Shown in pieces: positions 1-6,333 of a stretch of DNA of 7,097 bases; the first letter of the stretch is position 1; every line of letters starts with the position of its first letter. The notes under the pieces are model-generated. The model saw only the letters and a list, made by a program, of their open reading frames with translations. It searched no databases and was not told the DNA's origin. The DNA comes from CALGSZ01 sp042408955 (GTDB lineage: Bacteria > Chloroflexota > Chloroflexia > Thermomicrobiales > UBA6265): contig JBHOQQ010000139.1 of the NCBI GenBank assembly GCA_042408955.1, forward strand, positions 1-7,097, read 5' to 3'. A program made the translations under genes and the position numbers.

Positions 1-1
1 G

Positions 2-1708
2 GGCATCCGGAGCGCGGATGAACGCTTTGCGTACGTGCGTGTCCCACGCGGACGAACACTTGCAGGCTCACCCGGCGTGGTGCGTGCCCATGCGTTCGGC
101 CACCCCTCATTTGCGGGAACCGGCCGTTTCGTACGGCTCGACTTTCCATCTACCGTGACATCCACTGCCGTGTTGCAGGGCGTGCTCGGATTTCTGGTTC
201 TACCCGCTCTCCTTGTGCTCGTTGCAGGCGCGGCGGCCGCCTCCGATATCCGCAATCACCGGTTCGCGATCCTGGCCGCGCTCGGGGTGCAACGCCGGAC
301 GCTGATAGCACTCTCGGTGCTTGAGACACTGTTCCTCGCACTTCCTGGATATTTCGCGGCAGCCATCCTGATGGCGGCCATCGGACCGCGCCTGGACCAC
401 GTGCCGCTGGCCAGCCATCACGTCGTGAGCGGGGATCTCACGCTGCCCTGGTGGCTGCTGTTGACCCAGATCGCGCTCGGCGTCATTCTGACCGTCCTGG
501 CTGCGGCAGGATTGGGTGCGCTCCGGTCCCAGCCGCATGTCGCTCGGCCTCGCCCATCTGGCGCGCGGGCGCGTCTCACGCCGCTCCGGCTCTTGCCGCT
601 CATTCTGGCGATCGCGATCATCGCCCTGAGCCAAGCGATGCACACCGGGCCCGCGCGGGGAACCATATTCATAACGGGAGCCCTGCTTCTTCTCACAAGC
701 CTCTCTCTGTGCTTCCCGATCGTTATCCGGCTGATCGGCAGCGCGCTGAGCGAAGCAGGCCCGGCTCCGGCACTCATCGCGGGACGCGGCCTCGCCTGGA
801 ATCCGAGCGGCTTTGCCCGCCCCTTCATGGCGCTTGGGACATTGCTCGTCATCGCCCTCATCACGCATGGCTTCATCGCCGTGGCCCGGCACAGTCGAAA
901 TCCCGCGTTCGAGAGCAGCAGTCCCGCTGTCGTCAGGGTGGAGTGGTTCGATCCACGCCCTACGGACACGATTCTCCTTGCCGGCGCGATCGGAACTGGA
1001 CTCGTGATCCCTGCTCGTCTCGACGAAGATGGCCTCGTGCTGCGCACTCCCTGCGCAGGCATCGCCCGCTATTTCCGAGGCACGCAATGCCGCCCAGACG
1101 CTCCGCTGGATCTTCCGCCAGAGACAGCCGCTCGCCTGGCCTTTCTTGCCATGGCTCCCGGAACACCTATTCACTTGACGATGGGTGAGATCGCCGCCGA
1201 TCGCGGGCAGGCGATCATCCTCGATCATGCCCTCAATCTTGAGGAGCGGGTTGGGACTGCCGCGATGCGCCTGCTGCCGGTCCCGGCAGTTCAGGGCGTT
1301 CGGATGCTTGAAAAACGGGAATCGCCACTCGTCCTATGGTTGCTCGGAGGTCTCACGTGTGCCTTCCTGGTGCTGGCGTTGGCCTGTGTAATTGGCATGA
1401 TTGACCGGCTCCTCGTGACTCGACGGCGGCGAAAGCACCTCTTAGCTCTTGGCATGACGGCACGGCAGCTTGCATGGCTCGAACTCTGGCTGTTTGCCGC
1501 TCCTTACTTGGGAGTTATCACAGTGAGCTTTGCCGCCGGCATGGTTCTCTGCTGGCTCATCGTCATGCCTGCAGGCGATGTCGCAGTGCCTTGGCGGGCG
1601 CTCGGCTTGACGCTGGCGATCGCCACCGGCGCAGGCCTGCTCGGCGCCGGGGTTACCTCACTCATCGGGGTGGGTGCGCTCGACCATCGTCGGATTGCGC
1701 CCGCATAA
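2..1708 (+). CDS. FtsX-like ABC transporter permease, 5'-truncated
   Basis: The reading frame is open to the window edge, so the start lies upstream; the GTG at 35 is only an internal codon. Numbering residues from that GTG, about nine hydrophobic segments are visible (near 46-70, 90-116, 137-163, 183-201, 208-236, 262-284, 431-455, 480-511, 521-548). Two FtsX-type signatures are present, each a basic stretch plus A/L-LG just after a membrane segment: FAILAALGVQRR (77-88) and RRRRKHLLALGMTARQ (463-478). This is the two-module layout of permeases of the FtsX/MacB/LolC superfamily, which work with a cytoplasmic ATPase to move or release envelope substrates. The ATPase is not in the window and may lie upstream. 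A soluble extracytoplasmic stretch (about 285-430) carries Cys340 and Cys352, which could pair. The substrate is unknown. The secreted-protein gene 18 bases downstream is a plausible partner. The family call is firm; the role is inference. Confidence 0.9.
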   Translation, partial: GIRSADERFAYVRVPRGRTLAGSPGVVRAHAFGHPSFAGTGRFVRLDFPSTVTSTAVLQGVLGFLVLPALLVLVAGAAAASDIRNHRFAILAALGVQRRTLIALSVLETLFLALPGYFAAAILMAAIGPRLDHVPLASHHVVSGDLTLPWWLLLTQIALGVILTVLAAAGLGALRSQPHVARPRPSGARARLTPLRLLPLILAIAIIALSQAMHTGPARGTIFITGALLLLTSLSLCFPIVIRLIGSALSEAGPAPALIAGRGLAWNPSGFARPFMALGTLLVIALITHGFIAVARHSRNPAFESSSPAVVRVEWFDPRPTDTILLAGAIGTGLVIPARLDEDGLVLRTPCAGIARYFRGTQCRPDAPLDLPPETAARLAFLAMAPGTPIHLTMGEIAADRGQAIILDHALNLEERVGTAAMRLLPVPAVQGVRMLEKRESPLVLWLLGGLTCAFLVLALACVIGMIDRLLVTRRRRKHLLALGMTARQLAWLELWLFAAPYLGVITVSFAAGMVLCWLIVMPAGDVAVPWRALGLTLAIATGAGLLGAGVTSLIGVGALDHRRIAPA

Positions 1709-1713
1709 CGCGC

Positions 1714-1719
1714 AGGGAG
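1714..1719 (+). promoter_or_regulatory. Ribosome binding site of the secreted-protein gene
   Basis: AGGGAG lies seven bases before the first of two consecutive ATG codons (1727 and 1730). It supports initiation at 1727, and translation coupled to or following closely on the permease that stops at 1708. No promoter-like sequence or terminator is apparent in the 18-base gap. Confidence 0.6.
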
Positions 1720-1726
1720 AAGCTCG

Positions 1727-2563
1727 ATGATGAATCTAAGCTACTGTCGTGGAATGGCGCTTGTCTCCGCCCTGGTCTTCACTCTTGCGGCGATCGCGCC
1801 TATCACAGGAACGGTGGTTGGTACCGATGCAGGCACGCCGGCAGCCGCCCCGTGGGCGCCGTTGCGGCGCCGGCCGCTCGACTTGCCTGAACTGGCGCCG
1901 GGCGCCCTGTGCCCACGCTCGGAGTGGAAACGGTTCACGCCCTTTCTTGCATTGGTCTCGGCAAGGTGGCGGTCCATCCCATGGAACTGGGACCCGATGG
2001 GGTCATCAACTACCGCGCCTTCCGGCGGTGGGCACGCGGACGGCGGCTGGTTCAATGCCAAGGTGATCTGGGCTGCCACCCCTGACTACACTGGCCCGAT
2101 CCTGGTGCGCGGCCGCCAGCTCGACGGGCCAAATGAGGTGCGCTTCGACGACGGGACCGACCCGCCACGGGAAAAGCGGCTCGACGACCCCGCCGCGACC
2201 ACCGTCGGCGCCCCGGGCCTGCGCCTCTGGACCGGCTACACCCGCGTCCGCGCTCCTGGCGGCTACGCCTACCTGGTTGATGGCCTGGATTTCAGGGAGG
2301 TGACCGTCTTTCAGGCGGTTGGGGAGTCGCCTGGGGAGTTGACGCCCGTACCGGTGTGGGAGGAGGACGGTACCTATCCGCTCCCACGCGAGCTGGTGGT
2401 GCACAGCGGTGTGCGGCTGGCGGATGGCACAGTGCGCCTGGCGCTGCGACTGGACGTGGGCCCGAGCCAAGACGCGCCGCTGGGGCTGTCCGGCCGTGAT
2501 CTGGAGACGGCGGAGGTAAGGTCCGCAGGGTCGCTGGCATGGAGTTTGGATGGTCGCGGGTAG
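1727..2563 (+). CDS. Secreted protein of uncharacterised family with C-terminal extension; possible internal frame switch
   Basis: The 278-residue product begins with a Sec-type signal or anchor: hydrophobic core about 10-33 followed by an Ala/Gly/Pro-rich stretch, with no lipobox. A Pro/Leu/Arg-rich stretch (43-61) leads to Cys62. Residues 105-143 contain GGWFNAKVIWAATPDYTGP and LVRGRQLDGPNEVRF; residues 168-198 contain YTRVRAPGGYAYLVDG and end in VTVFQAV. From memory these blocks match a family of short secreted proteins of unknown function in Chloroflexota and Actinobacteria. Relatives, as I recall them, have Cys in the PGxY block, where this protein has Gly179, and end near residue 198. 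Here about 80 residues follow (199-278), with normal coding-like codon use. Residues about 72-98 (rich in Trp, Ser, Pro) fit the family poorly, while another frame gives a family-like segment there, so two compensating frameshifts or sequence errors are likely. It is probably co-transcribed with the upstream permease. Its function is unknown. Confidence 0.8.
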   Translation: MMNLSYCRGMALVSALVFTLAAIAPITGTVVGTDAGTPAAAPWAPLRRRPLDLPELAPGALCPRSEWKRFTPFLALVSARWRSIPWNWDPMGSSTTAPSGGGHADGGWFNAKVIWAATPDYTGPILVRGRQLDGPNEVRFDDGTDPPREKRLDDPAATTVGAPGLRLWTGYTRVRAPGGYAYLVDGLDFREVTVFQAVGESPGELTPVPVWEEDGTYPLPRELVVHSGVRLADGTVRLALRLDVGPSQDAPLGLSGRDLETAEVRSAGSLAWSLDGRG

Positions 2564-2714
2564 CGGCCTGGGAAGACTGCCTTTGGACGCTAGTCGAGGC
2601 ATTCGCCGCGGCGCCGGAGCCCTGAGTTCGTGCTACATCCACTCCGGTTCGTCTGCTGATGACCTGTGCCTTGGTGATGGAGCTTCACCCTGCCGAGCCA
2701 GCTTGACGCCACCT

Positions 2715-2747
2715 CCATGGGAGCTGCCATGGTCAGGTGCACCTGAC
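2715..2747. repeat. Two adjoining palindromes, candidate operator
   Basis: CCATGG (2715-2720) and CCATGG (2727-2732) flank GAGCTG, forming an 18-base palindrome broken only at one symmetric base pair. It abuts a perfect 16-base palindrome, GTCAGGTGCACCTGAC (2732-2747). Perfect 16-base symmetry is typical of binding sites for dimeric repressors, and the neighbouring bases do not extend it. The site lies about 150 bases after one gene and 390 before the next, so its target is unclear. A transcript hairpin is the alternative, but no U-tract follows. The palindromes are certain; any regulatory role is inference. Confidence 0.4.
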
Positions 2748-3105
2748 GTGCTGTTAACTCGGCGCTAGGCAGCCTTCTTCAAGTCGGAAAACGAACCAAC
2801 TGGTCAATAGATGGCAAGAGCATCTTCGGTTAGGATTGATCACAGGATTTGGCTTTGCAGGTTGACCATTGGGACAAAACGCCGGTCTGTCACGGTGTGA
2901 GTGCATCATGGCGGAGAACGAAGCTGCGGCGTCCGAGTAGGAATGCGTCAACTCTCCAGCGGGCCCCTGACTATCCGGTTCAGTGTCTACGCCGCCTCTG
3001 CCTTGCGTGCCGCTGCACAAGAGCAGCCGGGTGCTACTCCAGCCCACAACCAGGCGTGTTACCTCCCGCCTGTGGTGCCAGTGAATGGGCGTGTTGAAGC
3101 AGGAT

Positions 3106-3121
3106 AGGGCGTTGTCGCCCT
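3106..3121 (+). promoter_or_regulatory. Leader hairpin just before a ribosome binding site
   Basis: AGGGCG and CGCCCT form a perfect 6-bp stem with a TTGT loop. It ends three bases before the Shine-Dalgarno sequence of the membrane-protein gene. In RNA it could affect access of the ribosome or stabilise the transcript. It is short and has no U-tract, so it is not a terminator. Confidence 0.35.
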
Positions 3122-3124
3122 GTG

Positions 3125-3131
3125 AAGGGAG
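3125..3131 (+). promoter_or_regulatory. Ribosome binding site of the small membrane protein gene
   Basis: AAGGGAG lies six bases before the ATG at 3138. This strong match with good spacing is the main support for that start and for the gene being real. Confidence 0.65.
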
Positions 3132-3137
3132 TGCGCC

Positions 3138-3545
3138 ATGAGCAACGTGCCTCCTGAGAGCCGATCGCTGGTCGACCAGGTCGCGCTCGCGCTCCTCACA
3201 GTCCTGGCCCTCGCCGCCGTGCTCCTGATCGCCGAAGGGGGCCAGGCAGGAAGCCCCGTGACAGCGGTCGTCGTCCTTGCGGCGGCGATGGCTCTCGCGG
3301 GCGTCGCCCGGCGCGATGCCCGTGGCATCCTCCTCGTGTGGGTGGCCCTTGGAGCGTTGCTTGGAGTAGCCGTGGTGAGCCTGCTGGGTGCCGGGTCCGC
3401 CCCGTTCCTGATGGCGCTGGTCCTCATCGCCTGGCTGGCGGCGTCGCCACACCTCCGAGGCGTACCGCGCGTCACGGGAGCACGGCTGGTTGCACAGGTG
3501 GCCGCCTTTGTCGCGGTCGTGCTGGTCCTCACGATCACGCGCTGA
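3138..3545 (+). CDS. Small integral membrane protein, unknown function
   Basis: A 135-residue, extremely hydrophobic product with a short polar N-terminus (MSNVPPESRSLVDQ). About five membrane-spanning segments are visible, near residues 15-32, 39-56, 63-84, 88-103 and 116-133. The connecting loops carry Arg (RRDAR at 58-62, LRGVPR at 106-111). I see no catalytic motif, cysteine pair, signal for lipidation or recognisable family signature. The ATG is supported by a strong AAGGGAG site and codon use is strongly GC-biased at third positions, so the gene is likely real. It stands alone, with the gene-poor stretch before it and a convergent gene 81 bases after it. It could be an accessory subunit or an orphan membrane protein. 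I do not recognise it. Confidence 0.72.
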   Translation: MSNVPPESRSLVDQVALALLTVLALAAVLLIAEGGQAGSPVTAVVVLAAAMALAGVARRDARGILLVWVALGALLGVAVVSLLGAGSAPFLMALVLIAWLAASPHLRGVPRVTGARLVAQVAAFVAVVLVLTITR

Positions 3546-3557
3546 CGGGCGCCGGTC

Positions 3558-3571
3558 CCGGCTGCTGCCGG
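3558..3571. terminator. Weak hairpin in the convergent intergenic gap
   Basis: CCGGC and GCCGG form a 5-bp stem with a TGCT loop, 13 bases after the stop of the plus-strand membrane gene and 56 bases past the stop of the minus-strand PLP enzyme. The position between converging genes suits a bidirectional terminator, but there is no T-run on either strand, so the assignment is weak. Confidence 0.2.
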
Positions 3572-3626
3572 ATCACCAATCGCACCGGATCAGGCGAGGT
3601 GTCGTTCAGGCCCTTAGGAGATGGCG

Positions 3627-4766
3627 TCAGTGTGTCGCCACGGCCGGCGTAGCCGCGAAGATCGCTCGCAGCCGGTCCAGGATGATCTGGTCGTCGTCGC
3701 CGTCGAGGACGTCCGGCGTGATCGAGATCGTCCGCTCGTCGATCAGCGGCACGGCGATCGCCGGGTCGCCGTCCCACAGCCGCTGGCGCACCTCGGCCGC
3801 GGTCATGCCCGTTATGGCCGGGTCGATCTCGATCAGGCAGCGCGGCACCGGCTGGCCTGCCTCGTTCGGGAAGCCACGGCTCGCCCGCACGCCGGGGATG
3901 CCGCTCAGCGCCCGAATCCACCGCTGCACCGTCTCCTCGAACCCGGCCAGCCGCGCCGCGTGGTCGAGATTCACATAGCGCTCGACCGCCTTCAGCAGGC
4001 CGATCATCTCCTCGCGGCCGACCTTCATCGGCCGGCCCAAGCGCTGGTTTGGCGCCCCATGCACGAAGAATGCTTCGATCAAATCGGCCCGGCCAACGAC
4101 GAGCCCGCTCGCTTGCGGCCCTCGCAGGTCCTTGCCACCGCTGAAGATCGCCAGGTCAGCGCCGAACTCGCGGGTGAAGCGCCAGAGGTTTTCGACTGGC
4201 GGCAGCTGCGCCGCGGCATCGACGACGACCGGCACCCCTCGCTCATGCGCGATCGCGACCGTTTCTTCCAGTGAGAGCGCGCCGCGCCTGAGGTGTACCC
4301 CTGCGATGTAGAGCACCATCGCCGTCCGCGGGCCGATTGCTGCCTCCAGCTCCCACGGAAACGTCTGCGAAACGTTGCCGACCTCGACCAGGCGCCCACC
4401 TGCGAGGCGAATCGCTGGATCGTACGGGATGCGGTGCGCCCGGTGGATGATCACCTCGTCGCGTGGGAGCGGCGCCCCCTCGATCACGCGCGCTAATGCA
4501 TGGAGGTCTTGCCTGATGCCGCAGGCCAGCGTCGCCAGGACGAGTCCAGCCGCGGCGCCGGTGGTGACATAAGCGGCCTCGTTGCGCGTGAGCTCCGCGA
4601 GTTTCCGTCCCACCGCGCGCTGGAGCGCGGGGAGATCGACGTACTGCTGCGCCGCCTCGGCCATCGCGGCAAGCACCTCGGGCGGCATCAGCGACCCACC
4701 GAGGCGCGTCAGCCGCGCATCGGCATTGATGACCCGCTTGATCCCCAACTCGTCGTAGATACCCAT
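3627..4766 (-). CDS. SelA/DgaE-like PLP-dependent enzyme (fold type I)
   Basis: A 379-residue protein starting MGIYDELGIKRVINA, as do many SelA-like PLP enzymes of COG1921. Visible features, from that Met: TRLGGSLMPPEV (20-31), the phosphate-binding YVTTGAAAG (66-74), VVVDAAAQ (180-187) with Asp183 expected to contact the pyridine nitrogen, and FSGGKDLRGPQASG (208-221) with Lys212 as the probable Schiff-base lysine. Family members include selenocysteine synthase and D-glucosaminate-6-phosphate ammonia-lyase. True bacterial SelA is longer, with an N-terminal tRNA-binding domain absent here, and no selenocysteine genes are nearby. It is probably a cytoplasmic lyase, epimerase or transferase acting on an amino acid or amino sugar; the substrate is unknown. 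The frame is open up to 4934, but the 56 extra residues would overlap the upstream gene, and GGGAG before the ATG at 4766 supports the shorter form. It is second in an apparent operon with the class III aminotransferase. Confidence 0.94.
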   Translation of the reverse strand: MGIYDELGIKRVINADARLTRLGGSLMPPEVLAAMAEAAQQYVDLPALQRAVGRKLAELTRNEAAYVTTGAAAGLVLATLACGIRQDLHALARVIEGAPLPRDEVIIHRAHRIPYDPAIRLAGGRLVEVGNVSQTFPWELEAAIGPRTAMVLYIAGVHLRRGALSLEETVAIAHERGVPVVVDAAAQLPPVENLWRFTREFGADLAIFSGGKDLRGPQASGLVVGRADLIEAFFVHGAPNQRLGRPMKVGREEMIGLLKAVERYVNLDHAARLAGFEETVQRWIRALSGIPGVRASRGFPNEAGQPVPRCLIEIDPAITGMTAAEVRQRLWDGDPAIAVPLIDERTISITPDVLDGDDDQIILDRLRAIFAATPAVATH

Positions 4767-4772
4767 CTCTAA

Positions 4773-4777
4773 CTCCC
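4773..4777 (-). promoter_or_regulatory. Ribosome binding site deciding the start of the SelA-like gene
   Basis: On the minus strand GGGAG lies six bases before the ATG at 4766-4764. It marks that ATG rather than the longer in-frame possibility at 4934, which lies inside the preceding gene. The site directly follows the tandem repeat in the 43-base gap. Confidence 0.6.
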
Positions 4778-4781
4778 GCTG

Positions 4782-4807
4782 CGAGCTTCGAGCTACGAGC
4801 TTCGAGC
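4782..4807. repeat. Short tandem repeat filling the gap between the two PLP-enzyme genes
   Basis: The 12-mer CGAGCTTCGAGC occurs twice without mismatch (4782-4793 and 4796-4807), separated by TA, a 14-base period. Each copy is rich in AGCT and TCGA self-complementary tetramers. It occupies 26 of the 43 bases between the stop of the aminotransferase and the start of the SelA-like gene. It may be a dispersed intergenic repeat that inserted into an operon, or a slippage product. Confidence 0.6.
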
Positions 4808-4809
4808 AC

Positions 4810-6132
4810 TCAACTCTGGTCTCGCAGCTCCTTGGCCACGTCCTCGACCACGGTGAGCGTCTCCGCGAAATCCTCAGGCGTATGGGCGAGAGAGAAGCCG
4901 GCATGGCCCGGTGGTCCCTGCCGCGTGTAGCCATGGAAATAGACCCCTCGCTCCAGACAGCCGAGGACGAAGCGGCGATTCAGCTCATGGTCATGATTGA
5001 GCGCATCGGACCACGTGCGCACCGGCTCGCGTCGGCCAAAATAGAGTCCAAACCGCGCTCCCATGCCCTGAACCCGCACCGGCAGATTGTGCCGGTCGAA
5101 GATGGCCTGCAAGTCCCGGTAGAAAGCATCAGCCGTGGCGTTCAGCCGGTCATAAACACCGGGCTTGCGCAACTCGTTGAGGGTGGCCAGGGCCGCCAGC
5201 ACGCTCGGCAAAAAGCCAGAGTACGTGCCAGAATGGGCGACAGTTCCTGCTGGCGCCAGGGTGAGCATCAGCTCGGCGCGGCCAGACACGGATGAGAGTG
5301 GCAGGCCGTTGGCCAGTGCCTTGGCGTGGGTGGTCAAATCTGGTATCACACCGTACTGAGCCTGGACGCCGCCGATGTGCGTGCGAAAGCCCGAGAGCAC
5401 TTCATCGAAGATGAGCACCACCCCGTGCTCGCGCGTCCGCTGCCGCAGCAGCTCGAGGAAGCCTGGTTCCGGGGGGATGCAACCGGCGTTGTAGTGAACC
5501 GGCTCGCAGATGACCGCGGCGAGCTCATGCCCGTGGCGCGCCATGGCGCGCTCGAACGCTGCGGCATCGTTGAACGGGATCATGACCACATCGGCCGCCC
5601 CGCTGGGGGGCACGCCACCGGACGACGGCACGATGGTTGGGTCGTCGCCGCGCGGATCAGCTCGCTTGTACAACCACGGTTCAGTGAGCCCATGGAAGTG
5701 CCCGTCAAACTTGAGGTACTTCGTCCGGCCGGTGGCGTGACGAGCGATCCGCAGTGCCACGAGGGTCACTTCGCTGCCGACGCTGGAGAAACGGACGCGC
5801 TCGGCGGCGGGAATGATCTCGATGAGGGTAGCGGCAAGTTGCTCGTGGTACGGCGTCTCGGCTGCGGTGATGATGCCAAGTTCCAGCCCCCGCAGGACAG
5901 CCTGTTTGACCGCCGGATGGTTATGTCCAAGGAGCGCCGCTCCATTGGACATATTGAAGTCGATGTACCGTTTACCATCGAGATCATACAGGTAGGCGCC
6001 CTCACCACGCTGGATGAAGAGCGGGCGACCTAAATAGGGATTGATCCGCATCGAGGCGGAGACACCGCTGGCCAGCGACGCCTGTGCCCGCTCGAACAGA
6101 TCTGCCGGTTGCGCCGGCGCTTGCACTGCCAT
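4810..6132 (-). CDS. Class III PLP-dependent aminotransferase, glutamate-1-semialdehyde aminomutase-like
   Basis: A 440-residue cytoplasmic enzyme of full family length. Visible features: YLYDLDGKRYIDFN (47-60), GHNHPAV (69-75), VRFSSVGSEVTLVALRIAR (113-131, where relatives usually have NSGTEA), FDGHFHG (142-148), VICEPV (207-212), the pyridine-binding LIFDEVLSGFR (240-250, Asp243), PDLTTHAKALANGLP (264-278) with Lys271 as the probable Schiff-base lysine, and AHSGTYSG (299-306). The overall pattern is that of the glutamate-1-semialdehyde aminotransferase branch. The departures around SSVGSEV and ANGLPLSSVSGR, and the absence of other heme genes, argue for a catabolic or biosynthetic relative rather than HemL itself. 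Family members move an amino group between an amino acid or amine and a keto compound, or within one molecule. The ATG at 6132 is preceded by AGGAAGG (about 6142-6148). It is the first gene of an apparent two-gene operon with the SelA-like enzyme, behind a promoter at 6334-6363. The specific substrate is unknown. Confidence 0.95.
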   Translation of the reverse strand: MAVQAPAQPADLFERAQASLASGVSASMRINPYLGRPLFIQRGEGAYLYDLDGKRYIDFNMSNGAALLGHNHPAVKQAVLRGLELGIITAAETPYHEQLAATLIEIIPAAERVRFSSVGSEVTLVALRIARHATGRTKYLKFDGHFHGLTEPWLYKRADPRGDDPTIVPSSGGVPPSGAADVVMIPFNDAAAFERAMARHGHELAAVICEPVHYNAGCIPPEPGFLELLRQRTREHGVVLIFDEVLSGFRTHIGGVQAQYGVIPDLTTHAKALANGLPLSSVSGRAELMLTLAPAGTVAHSGTYSGFLPSVLAALATLNELRKPGVYDRLNATADAFYRDLQAIFDRHNLPVRVQGMGARFGLYFGRREPVRTWSDALNHDHELNRRFVLGCLERGVYFHGYTRQGPPGHAGFSLAHTPEDFAETLTVVEDVAKELRDQS

Positions 6133-6191
6133 CTCCCTCTTCCTTCCTCACCAGCCGATGAATCAGGCCCGGATCATCGCATTCGCCCGCT

Positions 6192-6223
6192 TGCCACGAG
6201 CGCCCAGACCGTCGCTGGTGGCA
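6192..6223 (-). promoter_or_regulatory. Long hairpin in the leader of the aminotransferase operon
   Basis: TGCCAC and GTGGCA form the outer 6 bp, and AGCG with CGCT the inner 4 bp, separated by one symmetric mismatch and closing a 10-base loop. The element lies 60-91 bases before the aminotransferase start, within the leader expected from the promoter at 6334-6363. In RNA it would be a stable hairpin; as DNA it could be an operator. No U-tract follows, so it is not a simple attenuator. I do not recognise a known riboswitch class. Confidence 0.4.
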
Positions 6224-6333
6224 CCGTGTTGTCCGACAGCAGCCACGCTGTTTACGCATCTGCCCGCAATGCCGTTGTCGAGCATCGAGGGAAACGATTT
6301 CTCCATAAGAAACCCTATTTCTTCACTGTGCCG

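Larger units (their letters stand above)
2564..3137. other. Gene-poor region between the secreted-protein and membrane-protein genes
   Basis: No convincing gene was found in either direction. The short open frames here lack ribosome binding sites and have irregular composition. The section about 2770-2890 is visibly less GC-rich than the flanking genes. The region holds the tandem palindromes at 2715-2747, a weak GGTGA/TCACC inverted repeat near 2673-2690, and a leader hairpin and ribosome binding site at its right end. I could not find a well-spaced sigma-70 promoter: a TTGACC occurs near 2861 but has no credible -10 partner. No U-tract terminator follows the secreted-protein gene. Confidence 0.5.

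Noticed and set aside
200..1228. 342-codon open frame on the minus strand
   Set aside because: It lies opposite the permease, is rich in Arg, Gln and Glu with no family signature, and has no ribosome binding site. It is a GC-driven shadow of the real gene.
2673..2690. GGTGA/TCACC inverted repeat as a terminator of the secreted-protein gene
   Set aside because: Only 5 bp, with no T-run, and more than 100 bases past the stop.
2754..3452. 232-codon minus-strand frame across the gene-poor region and the membrane gene
   Set aside because: Its first part is a shadow of the membrane-protein gene, and the remainder shows no coding signature or ribosome binding site.
3621..4274. 217-codon plus-strand frame opposite the SelA-like gene
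   Set aside because: Antisense to conserved PLP-enzyme motifs, with Arg/His/Asp-rich shadow composition.
3627..4766. Calling the SelA-like enzyme selA or dgaE
   Set aside because: The SelA tRNA-binding domain is absent, no selenocysteine machinery is nearby, and no amino-sugar pathway genes are visible to support dgaE.
4767..4934. N-terminal extension of the SelA-like protein by 56 residues
   Set aside because: It would overlap the aminotransferase coding end, is Arg/Ser-rich, and crosses the tandem repeat. The ATG at 4766 has its own GGGAG and matches family starts.
5326..6033. 235-codon open frame on the plus strand opposite the aminotransferase
   Set aside because: It is entirely antisense to a clearly conserved enzyme and shows no recognisable motif; a shadow frame.
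4810..6132. Calling the aminotransferase hemL
   Set aside because: Motifs around the cofactor site differ from those of HemL and no other heme gene is present; the specific name is not supported.
6217..6228. Plus-strand GGTGGCACCGTG resembling the T-box antiterminator sequence
   Set aside because: No plus-strand gene follows in the window, and most of it is explained by one arm of the 6192-6223 hairpin; likely coincidence.
6163..6306. 47-codon minus-strand small frame in the leader
   Set aside because: Only a weak AGGG precedes its ATG and it has no recognisable feature. It is mentioned as part of the leader but not annotated as a gene.
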